Below, piece after piece: positions 50,870 through 58,293 of a stretch of DNA of 64,000 nucleotides. The notes under the pieces were generated by a model, which saw only the letters and a program-made list of their open reading frames with translations, searched no databases and had not been told where the DNA came from. The stretch comes from Candidatus Gastranaerophilales bacterium (lineage in GTDB: Bacteria; Cyanobacteriota; Vampirovibrionia; Gastranaerophilales; Gastranaerophilaceae): the NCBI GenBank assembly GCA_910587055.1, contig CAJUKY010000001.1, forward strand, positions 124,001 to 188,000, in the 5' to 3' direction. The translations under genes and the position numbers were made by a program. Each line of letters begins with the position of its first letter. The first letter of the stretch is position 1.

Positions 50870-51898
50870 ATGCAGATAAATTCCATTAATTCAATAAAAA
50901 ATATTTATAATATCCAAAACATCAATACGGTGTCTAATTCATCCCGCTCAAATTCTTTATCATTCAAGGGAGATACTTTTGAAAGAAGTTCTGTAAACAA
51001 AACAGCAGAAACAAAAGAGGCTTCGCTTGAAGGGGTATGGAATGAAGCAAGACTACAAAAACTTTATGATGAAGTTTATGAAGATACTTTAGATTTAATC
51101 AGCTTAACCAAAGATTTAAATATGGAAAAACCAAAATCAATTTTTTCATATGATAAAAATATGGGCGCAAGGATAAGATACCGTTTTACATCAAATGATC
51201 TCACTTTTAATATGAATAAAATAAAAGGCAACTACTATTTTTGTTTTATGAAAGATCAGCATGACAATATATGTGTAAGCTGCGGAATACATAATAAAAG
51301 ACAAATTGAACAAGATATAGAAAAAATAAAACTGGCTAATCCTAAATATAGATTTGCAAGTATAGAATTAACCGATATTGAAAAAGAAGCCTTTATAAAA
51401 TCTTTGATGGCACATGAAATAAGACACAGCATTCAGTGTCATCTTACCGCCTCAACAAAAGGATGCTCAAGAAAACATAAAGCCTTTTTAACAAAAATAT
51501 TTGAACAGACAAAAAATCCAAATGATGATTATTCAGCAATTGAATATCTTGATAATTTTGTACCCAAAAAACTTATTCTTGAAGATGAAAAGCTAAAATA
51601 TTCATTATCACCTGACGATAACAGATATTTATCTACAAAAAATCATATATTAGATTACACTATAAAACTTGTTTACAATATAGGAGATAATTCTCTGTAT
51701 GATGCTTCACCAATGGAAGCTGATGCCAATAATTATGCTTGCGAATATTTTGAAACCCTGAAAGATAAACCACAGTATGCAGAAATAAGGCCTTTTATGG
51801 CGGATTATATCAGAAAGATGCTATCCAATGAGGCAAAATTAGGATTAAAAGCAATGGAAAAATACGGATTTCCAAAATTATCTGAAAAAACTGAATAA
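50870..51898 (+). CDS. F-x-G-tagged putative zinc metallopeptidase
   Basis: 342 residues. Asn/Ile/Ser-rich N-terminus with SFKG (31-34), no Sec signal. The sequence MAHEIRHS contains an H-E-x-x-H zinc motif (H182, E183, H186), and E283 in PMEADANNYA is a good third ligand (E-x-D, gluzincin-like). Family not identified. A Cys pair C135/C138 is also present. It begins after AAAAAGG with short spacing and stands as a single gene. With the GH13, calpain-like and lysozyme genes it makes up a set of hydrolases without classical export signals. Confidence 0.7.
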   Translation: MQINSINSIKNIYNIQNINTVSNSSRSNSLSFKGDTFERSSVNKTAETKEASLEGVWNEARLQKLYDEVYEDTLDLISLTKDLNMEKPKSIFSYDKNMGARIRYRFTSNDLTFNMNKIKGNYYFCFMKDQHDNICVSCGIHNKRQIEQDIEKIKLANPKYRFASIELTDIEKEAFIKSLMAHEIRHSIQCHLTASTKGCSRKHKAFLTKIFEQTKNPNDDYSAIEYLDNFVPKKLILEDEKLKYSLSPDDNRYLSTKNHILDYTIKLVYNIGDNSLYDASPMEADANNYACEYFETLKDKPQYAEIRPFMADYIRKMLSNEAKLGLKAMEKYGFPKLSEKTE

Positions 51899-51931
51899 TA
51901 TAGACAAACATAATTTTTTTCTTTTAAATTA

Positions 51932-51948
51932 TTAACTTTTGTCATAGA
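51932..51948 (+). promoter_or_regulatory. partial TTAACTTTTGT element upstream of ileS
   Basis: TTAACTTTTGT matches the first eleven bases of the motif at 34471, 55644, 58184 and 59620, but the AACAAA half is lost (CATAGA). It lies 45 nt before the ileS ATG. Weak member of the set. Confidence 0.3.
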
Positions 51949-51993
51949 ATATCAAACGTACGTGAATTTTTTAAGAATAGGATTTTAAACGTT

Positions 51994-54822
51994 ATGGCAG
52001 AAGATAAAAAGGAATTTAAAGACACGCTTAATTTACCGCAGACAACTCTTGCAATGAGGGCAAATGCCACAGTCCGCGAGCTTGAAATTCAAAAATTCTG
52101 GGAAGAAAATAAAATTTATGAAAAAAATCTTTCAAACAAAGATAAGGTAAATTCCTTTATTCTTCACGACGGCCCTCCGTATTTAAGCTCCGAAAAAATC
52201 CACGTGGGAACCGCACTAAATAAAATCTTAAAAGATATTCTTATAAAATATAAATCAATGGCAGGATTTTATGCGCCTTATGTCCCCGGGTATGACGGCC
52301 ACGGGCTTCCTATTGAAAATGCCGTTGTAAAAAATATTAAAGGCGGAAGAGAAGCTTTAACGCCTGCCGAATTGCGCGCAAAATGCAGAGAATTTGCTCA
52401 TAAAAACCTGAAAGGGCAGGAAAAAGAATTTAAACGCCTCGGTGTTTTCGGGAACTGGGAAAATCCTTATCTTACAATCAATCCTGAATTTGAAGCTGAG
52501 CAGGTTCGCGTTTTTGGCGAAATGTATAAAAAAGGGTATATAGAAAAAGGCTTAAAACCCGTTTACTGGTGTGCTTCCTGCGAAACGGCTCTTGCAGAAG
52601 CTGAAGTTGAATATGCAGACCACACTTCAACTTCAATATATGTAAGATTTAAATTTGATGAAGATGCAATCGAAAAAATCGGCAAAATGATAGATTTGCC
52701 AAATAAGAATGTTTATGCGGTTATATGGACAACAACCCCCTGGACAATTCCCTCCAATATGGCAATAAGCTTGCACCCGAGGTTTGAATACACATTCTTT
52801 ACATACAAAAATGATATTTATGTTATAGCTCAGGAATTGCTTTCCGTTTTCCTTCAAGGGGTTGACTGGAAAGAAGAAGATATTAAAGTTATCGGAAATT
52901 GCAAAGGTGCTGATTTAGAATTATTAAATACCAAGCATCCTTTATATGACAGAAAATCACCGATAATTTTAGGCGAACATGTTACGCTTGAAGCGGGTAC
53001 CGGCGCGGTTCATACAGCACCGGGGCATGGTCTTGAAGACTATGAAGTGGGGTGCAAATATAATATTGAAGTATTCTCTCCGCTTGATGGCAAAGGTGTT
53101 TGGACAGATATCACAGGTGATAAGGATTTGGAAGGAATTCCTTATTACAAAGGAAATTCAATTGTAATTGAAAAATTAAAAGCAGCGGGCGCCCTTCTTG
53201 CAGCAGCTGATATCAACCATAGCTACCCGCACTGCTGGAGATGCAAAAACCCCGTTATATACAGGGCAACACCTCAATGGTTTGTAAAAGTGGATAAATT
53301 CCGCAAAGAAACACTTGAAAACATTAAAAATGTTAAATTTATCCCTGCATCAGGTGAAAAAAGAATTTCAAACATGGTTGAAAACAGAACAGACTGGTGC
53401 ATTTCCCGTCAGAGAGCATGGGGCGTTCCTATTCCTGTATTTTACTGTAAGGACTGCAATGAAGTAATCGTAAACGATGAAACAATTAGCCATGTGGCTG
53501 AAATATTTGAAAAAGAAAGTTCTGACGCATGGGTTAAAAAGAACACTCAGGAGCTTCTACCTGAAGGCTTTAAGTGCCCGAAATGCGGAGGTGTTCATAT
53601 TCAGCAGGAAAAAGACATTATGGATGTCTGGTTTGATTCGGGGGTAACATGGCGCGCCGTTGTTGAAAAAAGAGCGGATGAGCTCGGGCATACGCCTGTT
53701 GATATGTATCTTGAAGGCTCAGACCAGCACAGAGGGTGGTTCCAATCTTCTCTTTTAACATCAATGGCAGTACAGGGAAAAGCGCCATATAAATCAGTTT
53801 TAACCCACGGATTTGTATTCGGGGAAGACGGCAGAAAAATGTCAAAATCGCTCGGAAATTACATCCGTCCCGATGATATCATTAAAAATTACGGAGCCGA
53901 TATTTTAAGATTATGGGCGGCATCCGTTGATTACAGAAATGATACCAAAATCGGCGATAATATTATAAAACAGCTGTCTGAAATATTTAAAAAGACAAGA
54001 AACACGGCAAGGTTCCTTTTAGGAAATATATTTGATTTTGACCCGAAAACTGATTATGTAAAATATGAAGATTTAAGCGATATTGATAAATTTGCGCTTC
54101 ATAAACTTAATAAAGTGGTTGAAGAGGTGACAAAAGCGTTTGACAGCTATGAATTTTATAAATATTTCCAGTGTCTTCAAAATTTTGCCGCCGTGGATTT
54201 AAGCGCATTTTATCTTGATATCGTAAAAGACAGATTATATACGGCAGGAAAGAAAAGTCTTTCAAGAAGAGCATGCCAGACTGTTATGTATGAAATCCTG
54301 CAAACGCTTGCAAGGATTCTTGTTCCCGTTATGCCTCATCAGGCAGAAGATATCTGGCAAAATACGCCCGAATGCCAGAAAAACGGCATGGAGAGTATTG
54401 TTCTTGCCGATTGGCCAAAAGCAAAGCCTGAATGGGAAAATGAAGAACTTGATATTGAATTTTCAAAACTTTTAAAGGTGAGAGAAATTGTGTCAAAAGC
54501 CATTGAGCCTTTAAGGAATTCCGAAAATAAAGTAATAGGAAGCTCCCTTGAAGCGGATGTTTTAATTCAGTGCAGCAAGGGCGCCGTTGTTGAAGAAGAA
54601 TTGCTTCAAAAATACGGAAACGATCTAAAGGATTTATTTATCATATCCCATGCTTATATCGGGCAGAAAGCAGACTTTAACAGCTTAAATGAATATGAAG
54701 AAGACAATATAAAAGTTTCCGTCCAAAAGGCGGAAGGCGAAAAATGCGGCAGATGCTGGAAATACAGAAAGCTTAATGAAGATGGAATCTGTGAAGACTG
54801 CAAAACGGCAATCGAAGGATAG
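51994..54822 (+). CDS. ileS: isoleucyl-tRNA synthetase with altered HIGH motif
   Basis: 942 residues, class I synthetase charging tRNA-Ile. KMSKS is intact at 615-619. The editing CP1 domain is complete (WTTTPWTIPSN near 250). The C-terminal zinc finger CGRCWKY and CEDC ends the protein. The HIGH motif reads H70-V-G-T73 with preceding LSSEKI, where bacterial IleRS normally has A-N-G-x-x-H-I-G-H. The second His, which contacts ATP phosphate, is therefore Thr. The rest is undamaged, so the gene is likely functional with a changed active site; such changes have been linked to mupirocin tolerance in IleRS. No T-box is visible upstream. Confidence 0.95.
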   Translation: MAEDKKEFKDTLNLPQTTLAMRANATVRELEIQKFWEENKIYEKNLSNKDKVNSFILHDGPPYLSSEKIHVGTALNKILKDILIKYKSMAGFYAPYVPGYDGHGLPIENAVVKNIKGGREALTPAELRAKCREFAHKNLKGQEKEFKRLGVFGNWENPYLTINPEFEAEQVRVFGEMYKKGYIEKGLKPVYWCASCETALAEAEVEYADHTSTSIYVRFKFDEDAIEKIGKMIDLPNKNVYAVIWTTTPWTIPSNMAISLHPRFEYTFFTYKNDIYVIAQELLSVFLQGVDWKEEDIKVIGNCKGADLELLNTKHPLYDRKSPIILGEHVTLEAGTGAVHTAPGHGLEDYEVGCKYNIEVFSPLDGKGVWTDITGDKDLEGIPYYKGNSIVIEKLKAAGALLAAADINHSYPHCWRCKNPVIYRATPQWFVKVDKFRKETLENIKNVKFIPASGEKRISNMVENRTDWCISRQRAWGVPIPVFYCKDCNEVIVNDETISHVAEIFEKESSDAWVKKNTQELLPEGFKCPKCGGVHIQQEKDIMDVWFDSGVTWRAVVEKRADELGHTPVDMYLEGSDQHRGWFQSSLLTSMAVQGKAPYKSVLTHGFVFGEDGRKMSKSLGNYIRPDDIIKNYGADILRLWAASVDYRNDTKIGDNIIKQLSEIFKKTRNTARFLLGNIFDFDPKTDYVKYEDLSDIDKFALHKLNKVVEEVTKAFDSYEFYKYFQCLQNFAAVDLSAFYLDIVKDRLYTAGKKSLSRRACQTVMYEILQTLARILVPVMPHQAEDIWQNTPECQKNGMESIVLADWPKAKPEWENEELDIEFSKLLKVREIVSKAIEPLRNSENKVIGSSLEADVLIQCSKGAVVEEELLQKYGNDLKDLFIISHAYIGQKADFNSLNEYEEDNIKVSVQKAEGEKCGRCWKYRKLNEDGICEDCKTAIEG

Positions 54823-54853
54823 CTTCACTGTTTAATCCGCATAAATAATAATT

Positions 54854-54877
54854 AAGGGATATCAATTGATATCCCTT
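54854..54877. repeat. 24-bp perfect palindrome after ileS
   Basis: AAGGGATATCAATTGATATCCCTT reads the same on both strands. It lies 32 bp after ileS and 48 bp before the end of the convergent gene. No T-run follows. It could end transcription weakly in both directions or bind a dimeric protein. Confidence 0.55.
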
Positions 54878-54924
54878 TGAAATATATATTTATATAAAAT
54901 CGTTTAAAAACCATTTAACCGGAA

Positions 54925-55473
54925 CTATTTAACAAGCTCGGATAAATCTAAACCTGCCACTTTTGCATAAGAAACAAAATCCTCAGGAGCAATTTCTTTA
55001 CCTGCCTGTTTTGCTTCCAAAGCTCTGGCATATGCAAGAACATCTTCACGGCTGTGAACCGGAGCGCCTTCTTTGAATATTTCAGGAAGCGCTTCTTCGT
55101 ATTTACTTGCAACCCTTTCAGTATGACGGGTGCCGTTTTTGCCGAATTCTTCCATTAATTTGTTTTGTTCAATGGCTGTGCGTCGGCCTTCAATGGTTAA
55201 TATATTTTTTGCACCTATTGTGCCGTCAAATGCTCTGTCTCTGATATCTGCTGCGGCATCTGCGGCTTTTGATGCTTTGCCTGACCTGTGGATTATTACA
55301 GCGCCCAGAGCAGCTGCACCTATTGCAGCTAAACCGAGTATCGCTTCTTTATTTTCTTCAAAAAAGTTTTCATCTTCTGCCGTCTGTGTTTCAGGGGCAG
55401 CTTTTGGAACAGGCTGAGCTGCTCTAAACATTATTTTATTTGTGTTAAATGAATTTACAGCACTGATTGCCAT
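54925..55473 (-). CDS. small membrane protein related to the F-x-G coiled-coil set
   Basis: 182 residues. N-terminus ends in IMFRAAQPVP (14-23), a degenerate tag. One hydrophobic segment (about 45-62, ILGLAAIGAAALGAVII) follows, then a helical charged region with an Arg/Glu-rich middle. The order tag, single helix, helical tail is shared with the proteins at 55756 and 58294. It is divergent from 55756, with a 282-bp gap. Function unknown. Confidence 0.65.
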   Translation of the reverse strand: MAISAVNSFNTNKIMFRAAQPVPKAAPETQTAEDENFFEENKEAILGLAAIGAAALGAVIIHRSGKASKAADAAADIRDRAFDGTIGAKNILTIEGRRTAIEQNKLMEEFGKNGTRHTERVASKYEEALPEIFKEGAPVHSREDVLAYARALEAKQAGKEIAPEDFVSYAKVAGLDLSELVK

Positions 55474-55643
55474 AGTTTATATGCCTTCCTTACTTATTTT
55501 TAATTGTAATGGTTTTATGTTTATATAATGCATGTAAATAATATTTTTTGCCATTTAATTTTTTAGCACATGAAGCTTGATTGTAAAGTTAATTGACGTT
55601 TTTTAAAAATACTTGTTTTTATTATATAATGGAGATAATCTTG

Positions 55644-55660
55644 TAAACTTTTGTAACGAA
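55644..55660 (+). promoter_or_regulatory. TTTGTAAC element upstream of the 55756 gene
   Basis: TAAACTTTTGTAACGAA, 95 nt before the ATG at 55756. The other two copies at this spacing are 58184 (93 nt) and 59620 (94 nt), which points to a fixed promoter architecture rather than chance AT-rich similarity. Confidence 0.5.
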
Positions 55661-55755
55661 AATAAAAAAAATTCGCCGCATGATGTCAAAAAAAAAGTTT
55701 CAGATGCCTTATTATCCATGTATAGCAAATTAATTTTAATAGGAGACATATACAA

Positions 55756-57015
55756 ATGGGAACTATGAACGTAGGAAAAGTATCTTTCGGTAATGCACAA
55801 CCGGCTGCCGGAACTGCACAAGGAGCACAACAGCAGCAAGCTCCTGTTAAAAAAGCTGATAAAGGCGATGTTATTATTATCGGCGGAAAAGAAATCACTA
55901 AGAAACAAGCAATTGCAGGAGGCTTAGGAATTTTTGCAGCAGTTGCAGCAGTTGCAACAACAGCATTGTCAGCACACAGAGGAAAACTTTCTCTCGGTGA
56001 AGATGCTAAATTAGTTGACAAAATTAAAGAAGGTTTCCATACATTAGTAAATAAAGAAGCAAGAGCTGAATTTGCTGAAAAATTCGGCAAAAAAGCTAAG
56101 CAAGCAGCAGATGCTGCCGGTGATAAAACAAAAGATGCAGTAGCTGATGCCGGCGACAAAGCAAAAGATGCAGTAAAAGACGCAGCAAGTGATAAAGGGG
56201 CTGATGCAGCTGAAGATGCTGCAGCTAAAACAGAAGATGCAGTTAAAAAAGCAGCTCCGGATGTTAAAAAAGCAGCGGATGCAGCAACTGAAAAGGTAAG
56301 TGTTCAAGACTTAGTAAAAGCTCAAAAGCATGTAGAAGCAGCTGAAACACAAGTAAACAAACTAAAAGCAAATATGCCGGCAGATGTTGCCAAACCAACT
56401 GCTCCCACAGCTCCAATAAAACCTGTAGAACCTGCGAAAGTTAAAGAACCTAAAAATGTTGTGCAAGAGCCTGTAAGAAAAAACAAAAACGGTAAAACGG
56501 TAAAACTTTCAGTTATAGAAAAAAATAATCCCGAACAATTAAGTAAAGCCGAAAAGCAACAGTTACTAACCTTTAAGAATTATACTGAAAGGAAGGCTGC
56601 TTGGGATAAATATCAAACAGATTTAGCACAATATCAAACTGATATGGCTGCATATACAACAGCAAATACAAAATACAAAGCTGATTTGAGTACTTATAAT
56701 ATAGAGCTTGCTAAGTACGAAAAATATGAAAATGCAAAACAGACATTAGAAGCTGCAGAAGCCAGATTGCAAAATGCAAAAGGTAATTTAAGCGCAATGC
56801 AAAAAAATGCTTCTAAAGAAGTTAGAAAAGCAGCAGGTGGTTTGAATGGGCAAACTGAAACAACTTTAGCAAACAATGTTCAAAAAGCAATGGAAGCACA
56901 TACTGATGCCATAAGTAAATATGGTAAGAATAGCAAACAAGCTCAAAAAGCATATGACAATTTTGTAAAAGCACAAGACGCTCAAACTGCTTATCTTCAA
57001 ATGATTGGCAAATAA
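55756..57015 (+). CDS. Ala/Lys-rich coiled-coil membrane protein, paralog of 58294
   Basis: 419 residues. SFGN tag (10-13), one transmembrane segment at about 55-75 (GGLGIFAAVAAVATTAL), then a segment VDKIKEGFHTLVNKEARAEF that is matched in 58294 (VNNIKTGLKSIFTKAGRESY). Repetitive A/K/D-rich amphipathic sequence (KDAVADAGDKAKDAV type, about 120-190) precedes a Pro-rich stretch and a long coiled coil. No enzyme motif. It resembles stress- or surface-type scaffold proteins in composition only. Good AATAGGAG ribosome binding site. Function unknown. Confidence 0.7.
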   Translation: MGTMNVGKVSFGNAQPAAGTAQGAQQQQAPVKKADKGDVIIIGGKEITKKQAIAGGLGIFAAVAAVATTALSAHRGKLSLGEDAKLVDKIKEGFHTLVNKEARAEFAEKFGKKAKQAADAAGDKTKDAVADAGDKAKDAVKDAASDKGADAAEDAAAKTEDAVKKAAPDVKKAADAATEKVSVQDLVKAQKHVEAAETQVNKLKANMPADVAKPTAPTAPIKPVEPAKVKEPKNVVQEPVRKNKNGKTVKLSVIEKNNPEQLSKAEKQQLLTFKNYTERKAAWDKYQTDLAQYQTDMAAYTTANTKYKADLSTYNIELAKYEKYENAKQTLEAAEARLQNAKGNLSAMQKNASKEVRKAAGGLNGQTETTLANNVQKAMEAHTDAISKYGKNSKQAQKAYDNFVKAQDAQTAYLQMIGK

Positions 57016-57031
57016 TAGTTGTAGTCTGTAG

Positions 57032-57048
57032 GTCAGGCAGTGCCTGAC
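57032..57048. repeat. GTCAGGCA-G-TGCCTGAC palindrome
   Basis: 8-bp inverted repeat with a 1-nt centre, 17 nt after the stop at 57015 and just before the terminator at 57071. Possible operator or additional hairpin. Confidence 0.35.
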
Positions 57049-57070
57049 AGCAAACAACCAAATTAAACTC

Positions 57071-57101
57071 AAAACACCGGAAATAAACCTCCGGTGTTTT
57101 A
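57071..57101 (+). terminator. rho-independent terminator after the 55756 gene
   Basis: AAAACACCGG pairs with CCGGTGTTTT over an 11-nt loop. It is nearly the same sequence as the terminator at 57559, so the 57148 gene is bracketed by two copies. Confidence 0.9.
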
Positions 57102-57147
57102 TTGCGTATGAATTATTTTATTGTTATAATAATTTTAGGAGACTGAA

Positions 57148-57495
57148 ATGGAACAGTTTTTACAAATTTTAAAAGAAATAAATATTGCACAAATAGTTAT
57201 TGTTTTTGCAGGGCTATGGTTTTTCTATAATCGCTTAGATAACAAAATAGAAAAGCTTGATACCAAGATTGAAAAAACAAATGAGAAGATTGATGCTGTT
57301 GAAGAAAAGTTAAACAAACGCATGGATTTATTAGATAAGAAAATTGATGCGGTTGAAGAGAGATTAAATAAAAAAATTGACTTGCTTGATAAGAAAATTG
57401 AGGCTGTTCAGGATAAATTAACCGGCAGAATTGATAATCTTTATAATCTTTTTGCGAGTTTCTTATATAACAAAAAAGATGACAACGCAGCTTAA
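57148..57495 (+). CDS. membrane-anchored coiled-coil protein with 18-residue repeats
   Basis: 115 residues. One transmembrane segment at about 10-27 (IAQIVIVFAGLWFFYN) then continuous coiled coil. Residues 47-100 are three tandem 18-residue units of the type KIDAVEERLNKKIDLLDK. No enzymatic domain. Such proteins act as spacers or as regulators of a partner in the envelope. A good AGGAGA ribosome binding site lies upstream. It is flanked by twin terminators and followed by the parDE-type pair. No family recognised. Confidence 0.7.
   Translation: MEQFLQILKEINIAQIVIVFAGLWFFYNRLDNKIEKLDTKIEKTNEKIDAVEEKLNKRMDLLDKKIDAVEERLNKKIDLLDKKIEAVQDKLTGRIDNLYNLFASFLYNKKDDNAA
57286..57447 (+). repeat. three tandem 54-bp repeats encoding 18-residue coiled-coil units
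   Basis: Units begin at 57286, 57340 and 57394, in frame. The first two differ mainly at third positions and a few residues; the third is more diverged. Length changes by unit slippage would keep the frame. Confidence 0.75.
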
Positions 57496-57558
57496 ATAGT
57501 TCCATTATATCAATTAGTTTGCAATTGCAATTTTAATTACACAAGATAAAAACTTTTT

Positions 57559-57589
57559 AAAACACCGGGAATAAAATCCCGGTGTTTTT
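57559..57589 (+). terminator. rho-independent terminator before parDE-type pair
   Basis: AACACCGGGA pairs with TCCCGGTGTT over a short A-rich loop; T5 tail. It closes the 57148 gene. Confidence 0.9.
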
Positions 57590-57606
57590 GCTTGCTCGGG
57601 TTATGG

Positions 57607-57612
57607 TATAAT
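57607..57612 (+). promoter_or_regulatory. extended -10 promoter of the toxin-antitoxin pair
   Basis: TGG-TATAAT (TGn extended -10) at 57604-57612, 30 nt before the antitoxin ATG with an AGAGG ribosome binding site between. No strong -35 is seen, as expected for an extended -10. Confidence 0.6.
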
Positions 57613-57641
57613 TAAATTATAAAATTTCAGAGGTTAAAAAA

Positions 57642-57893
57642 ATGGATATAATTTTAGCGCCAAATATTGAAAGATTATTAAGAATGAAAGTTGCAGAGGG
57701 CTTGTACGATTCTTTAAATGAAGCGGTTAACGCAACTTTAAATATCGCGCTGAATAAAGGGTGTATTTCAAAAGAACAGCTTGAAGCATTAAATGCGGAT
57801 ATTCAAGAAGGGATTGACGACATTGAAGCAGGCAGATATACAGAAGGTTTAGACTTTTTTGATGAATTGATTGCAGATTATGAACAAGCTTAA
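57642..57893 (+). CDS. ParD-type antitoxin, probable
   Basis: 83 residues. The N-terminal half (LAPNIERLLRMKVAEGLYDSLNEAVNATLN) has the ribbon-helix-helix pattern of ParD/CC2985-type antitoxins, and the C-terminal acidic part (IQEGIDDIEAGRYTEGLDFF) is the toxin-binding arm. It overlaps the ParE-type gene by 14 nt. Antitoxins of this group repress their own promoter and neutralise the toxin by direct binding. Confidence 0.78.
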   Translation: MDIILAPNIERLLRMKVAEGLYDSLNEAVNATLNIALNKGCISKEQLEALNADIQEGIDDIEAGRYTEGLDFFDELIADYEQA

Positions 57894-58179
57894 GATAATA
57901 ACAACCGATACAGCAAGAGCCGATATTAACAATATAGCCGCATACATTGCAAAGGATAATGAGTTTGCCGCAATAAGCACGATAAAACTTTTAAAGAAAA
58001 CGTTTGCAATGCTCTCAAATTTTCCAAAAGCAGACTTGAAAAAGAAAGGCCTCAATGATAAAAACATATTTGTTTATACTGTCAAAAAACGGTATGCAAT
58101 AGTTTACAAAACCAACAATGATGAAATATTGTTTTTAAGAGTTTTGACCAAATATCAAGATTTGTTTGCTGTTTTATAA
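57880..58179 (+). CDS. ParE/RelE-superfamily toxin, probable
   Basis: 99 residues from the ATG at 57880 (a TTG at 57871 is a possible earlier start). ParE-like features are the alpha hairpin ARADINNIAAYIAKDNEFAA, the central LSNFPKAD, and a beta core KKRYAIVYKTNNDEILFLRVL. ParE toxins poison DNA gyrase, RelE toxins cut mRNA on the ribosome. The final histidine/arginine set of RelE is not present, so a gyrase target is more likely. Translational overlap with the antitoxin is typical. It sits within a run of F-x-G-type genes. Confidence 0.75.
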   Translation: MNKLKIITTDTARADINNIAAYIAKDNEFAAISTIKLLKKTFAMLSNFPKADLKKKGLNDKNIFVYTVKKRYAIVYKTNNDEILFLRVLTKYQDLFAVL

Positions 58180-58183
58180 TTTA

Positions 58184-58200
58184 TTAACTTTTGTAACAAA
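58184..58200 (+). promoter_or_regulatory. TTAACTTTTGTAACAAA element upstream of 58294
   Basis: Best copy of the motif, with the palindromic core TTTGTAACAAA; 93 nt before the ATG. A TACTTTATATATATAAGG -10-like stretch lies about 45 nt downstream, similar to that before the calpain-like gene. Confidence 0.55.
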
Positions 58201-58293
58201 CATGGCAAAATGCAGTCATGGCATGGCAATTCCTGAATTCAAAAATACTTTATATATATAAGGTAAGTTTTTTTAATAGGAGTTATATTTATT

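Noticed and set aside
51899..51993. T-box riboswitch before ileS
   Set aside because: The 95-bp leader has no TGGNACCGCG-type T-box sequence, no specifier hairpin and no terminator.
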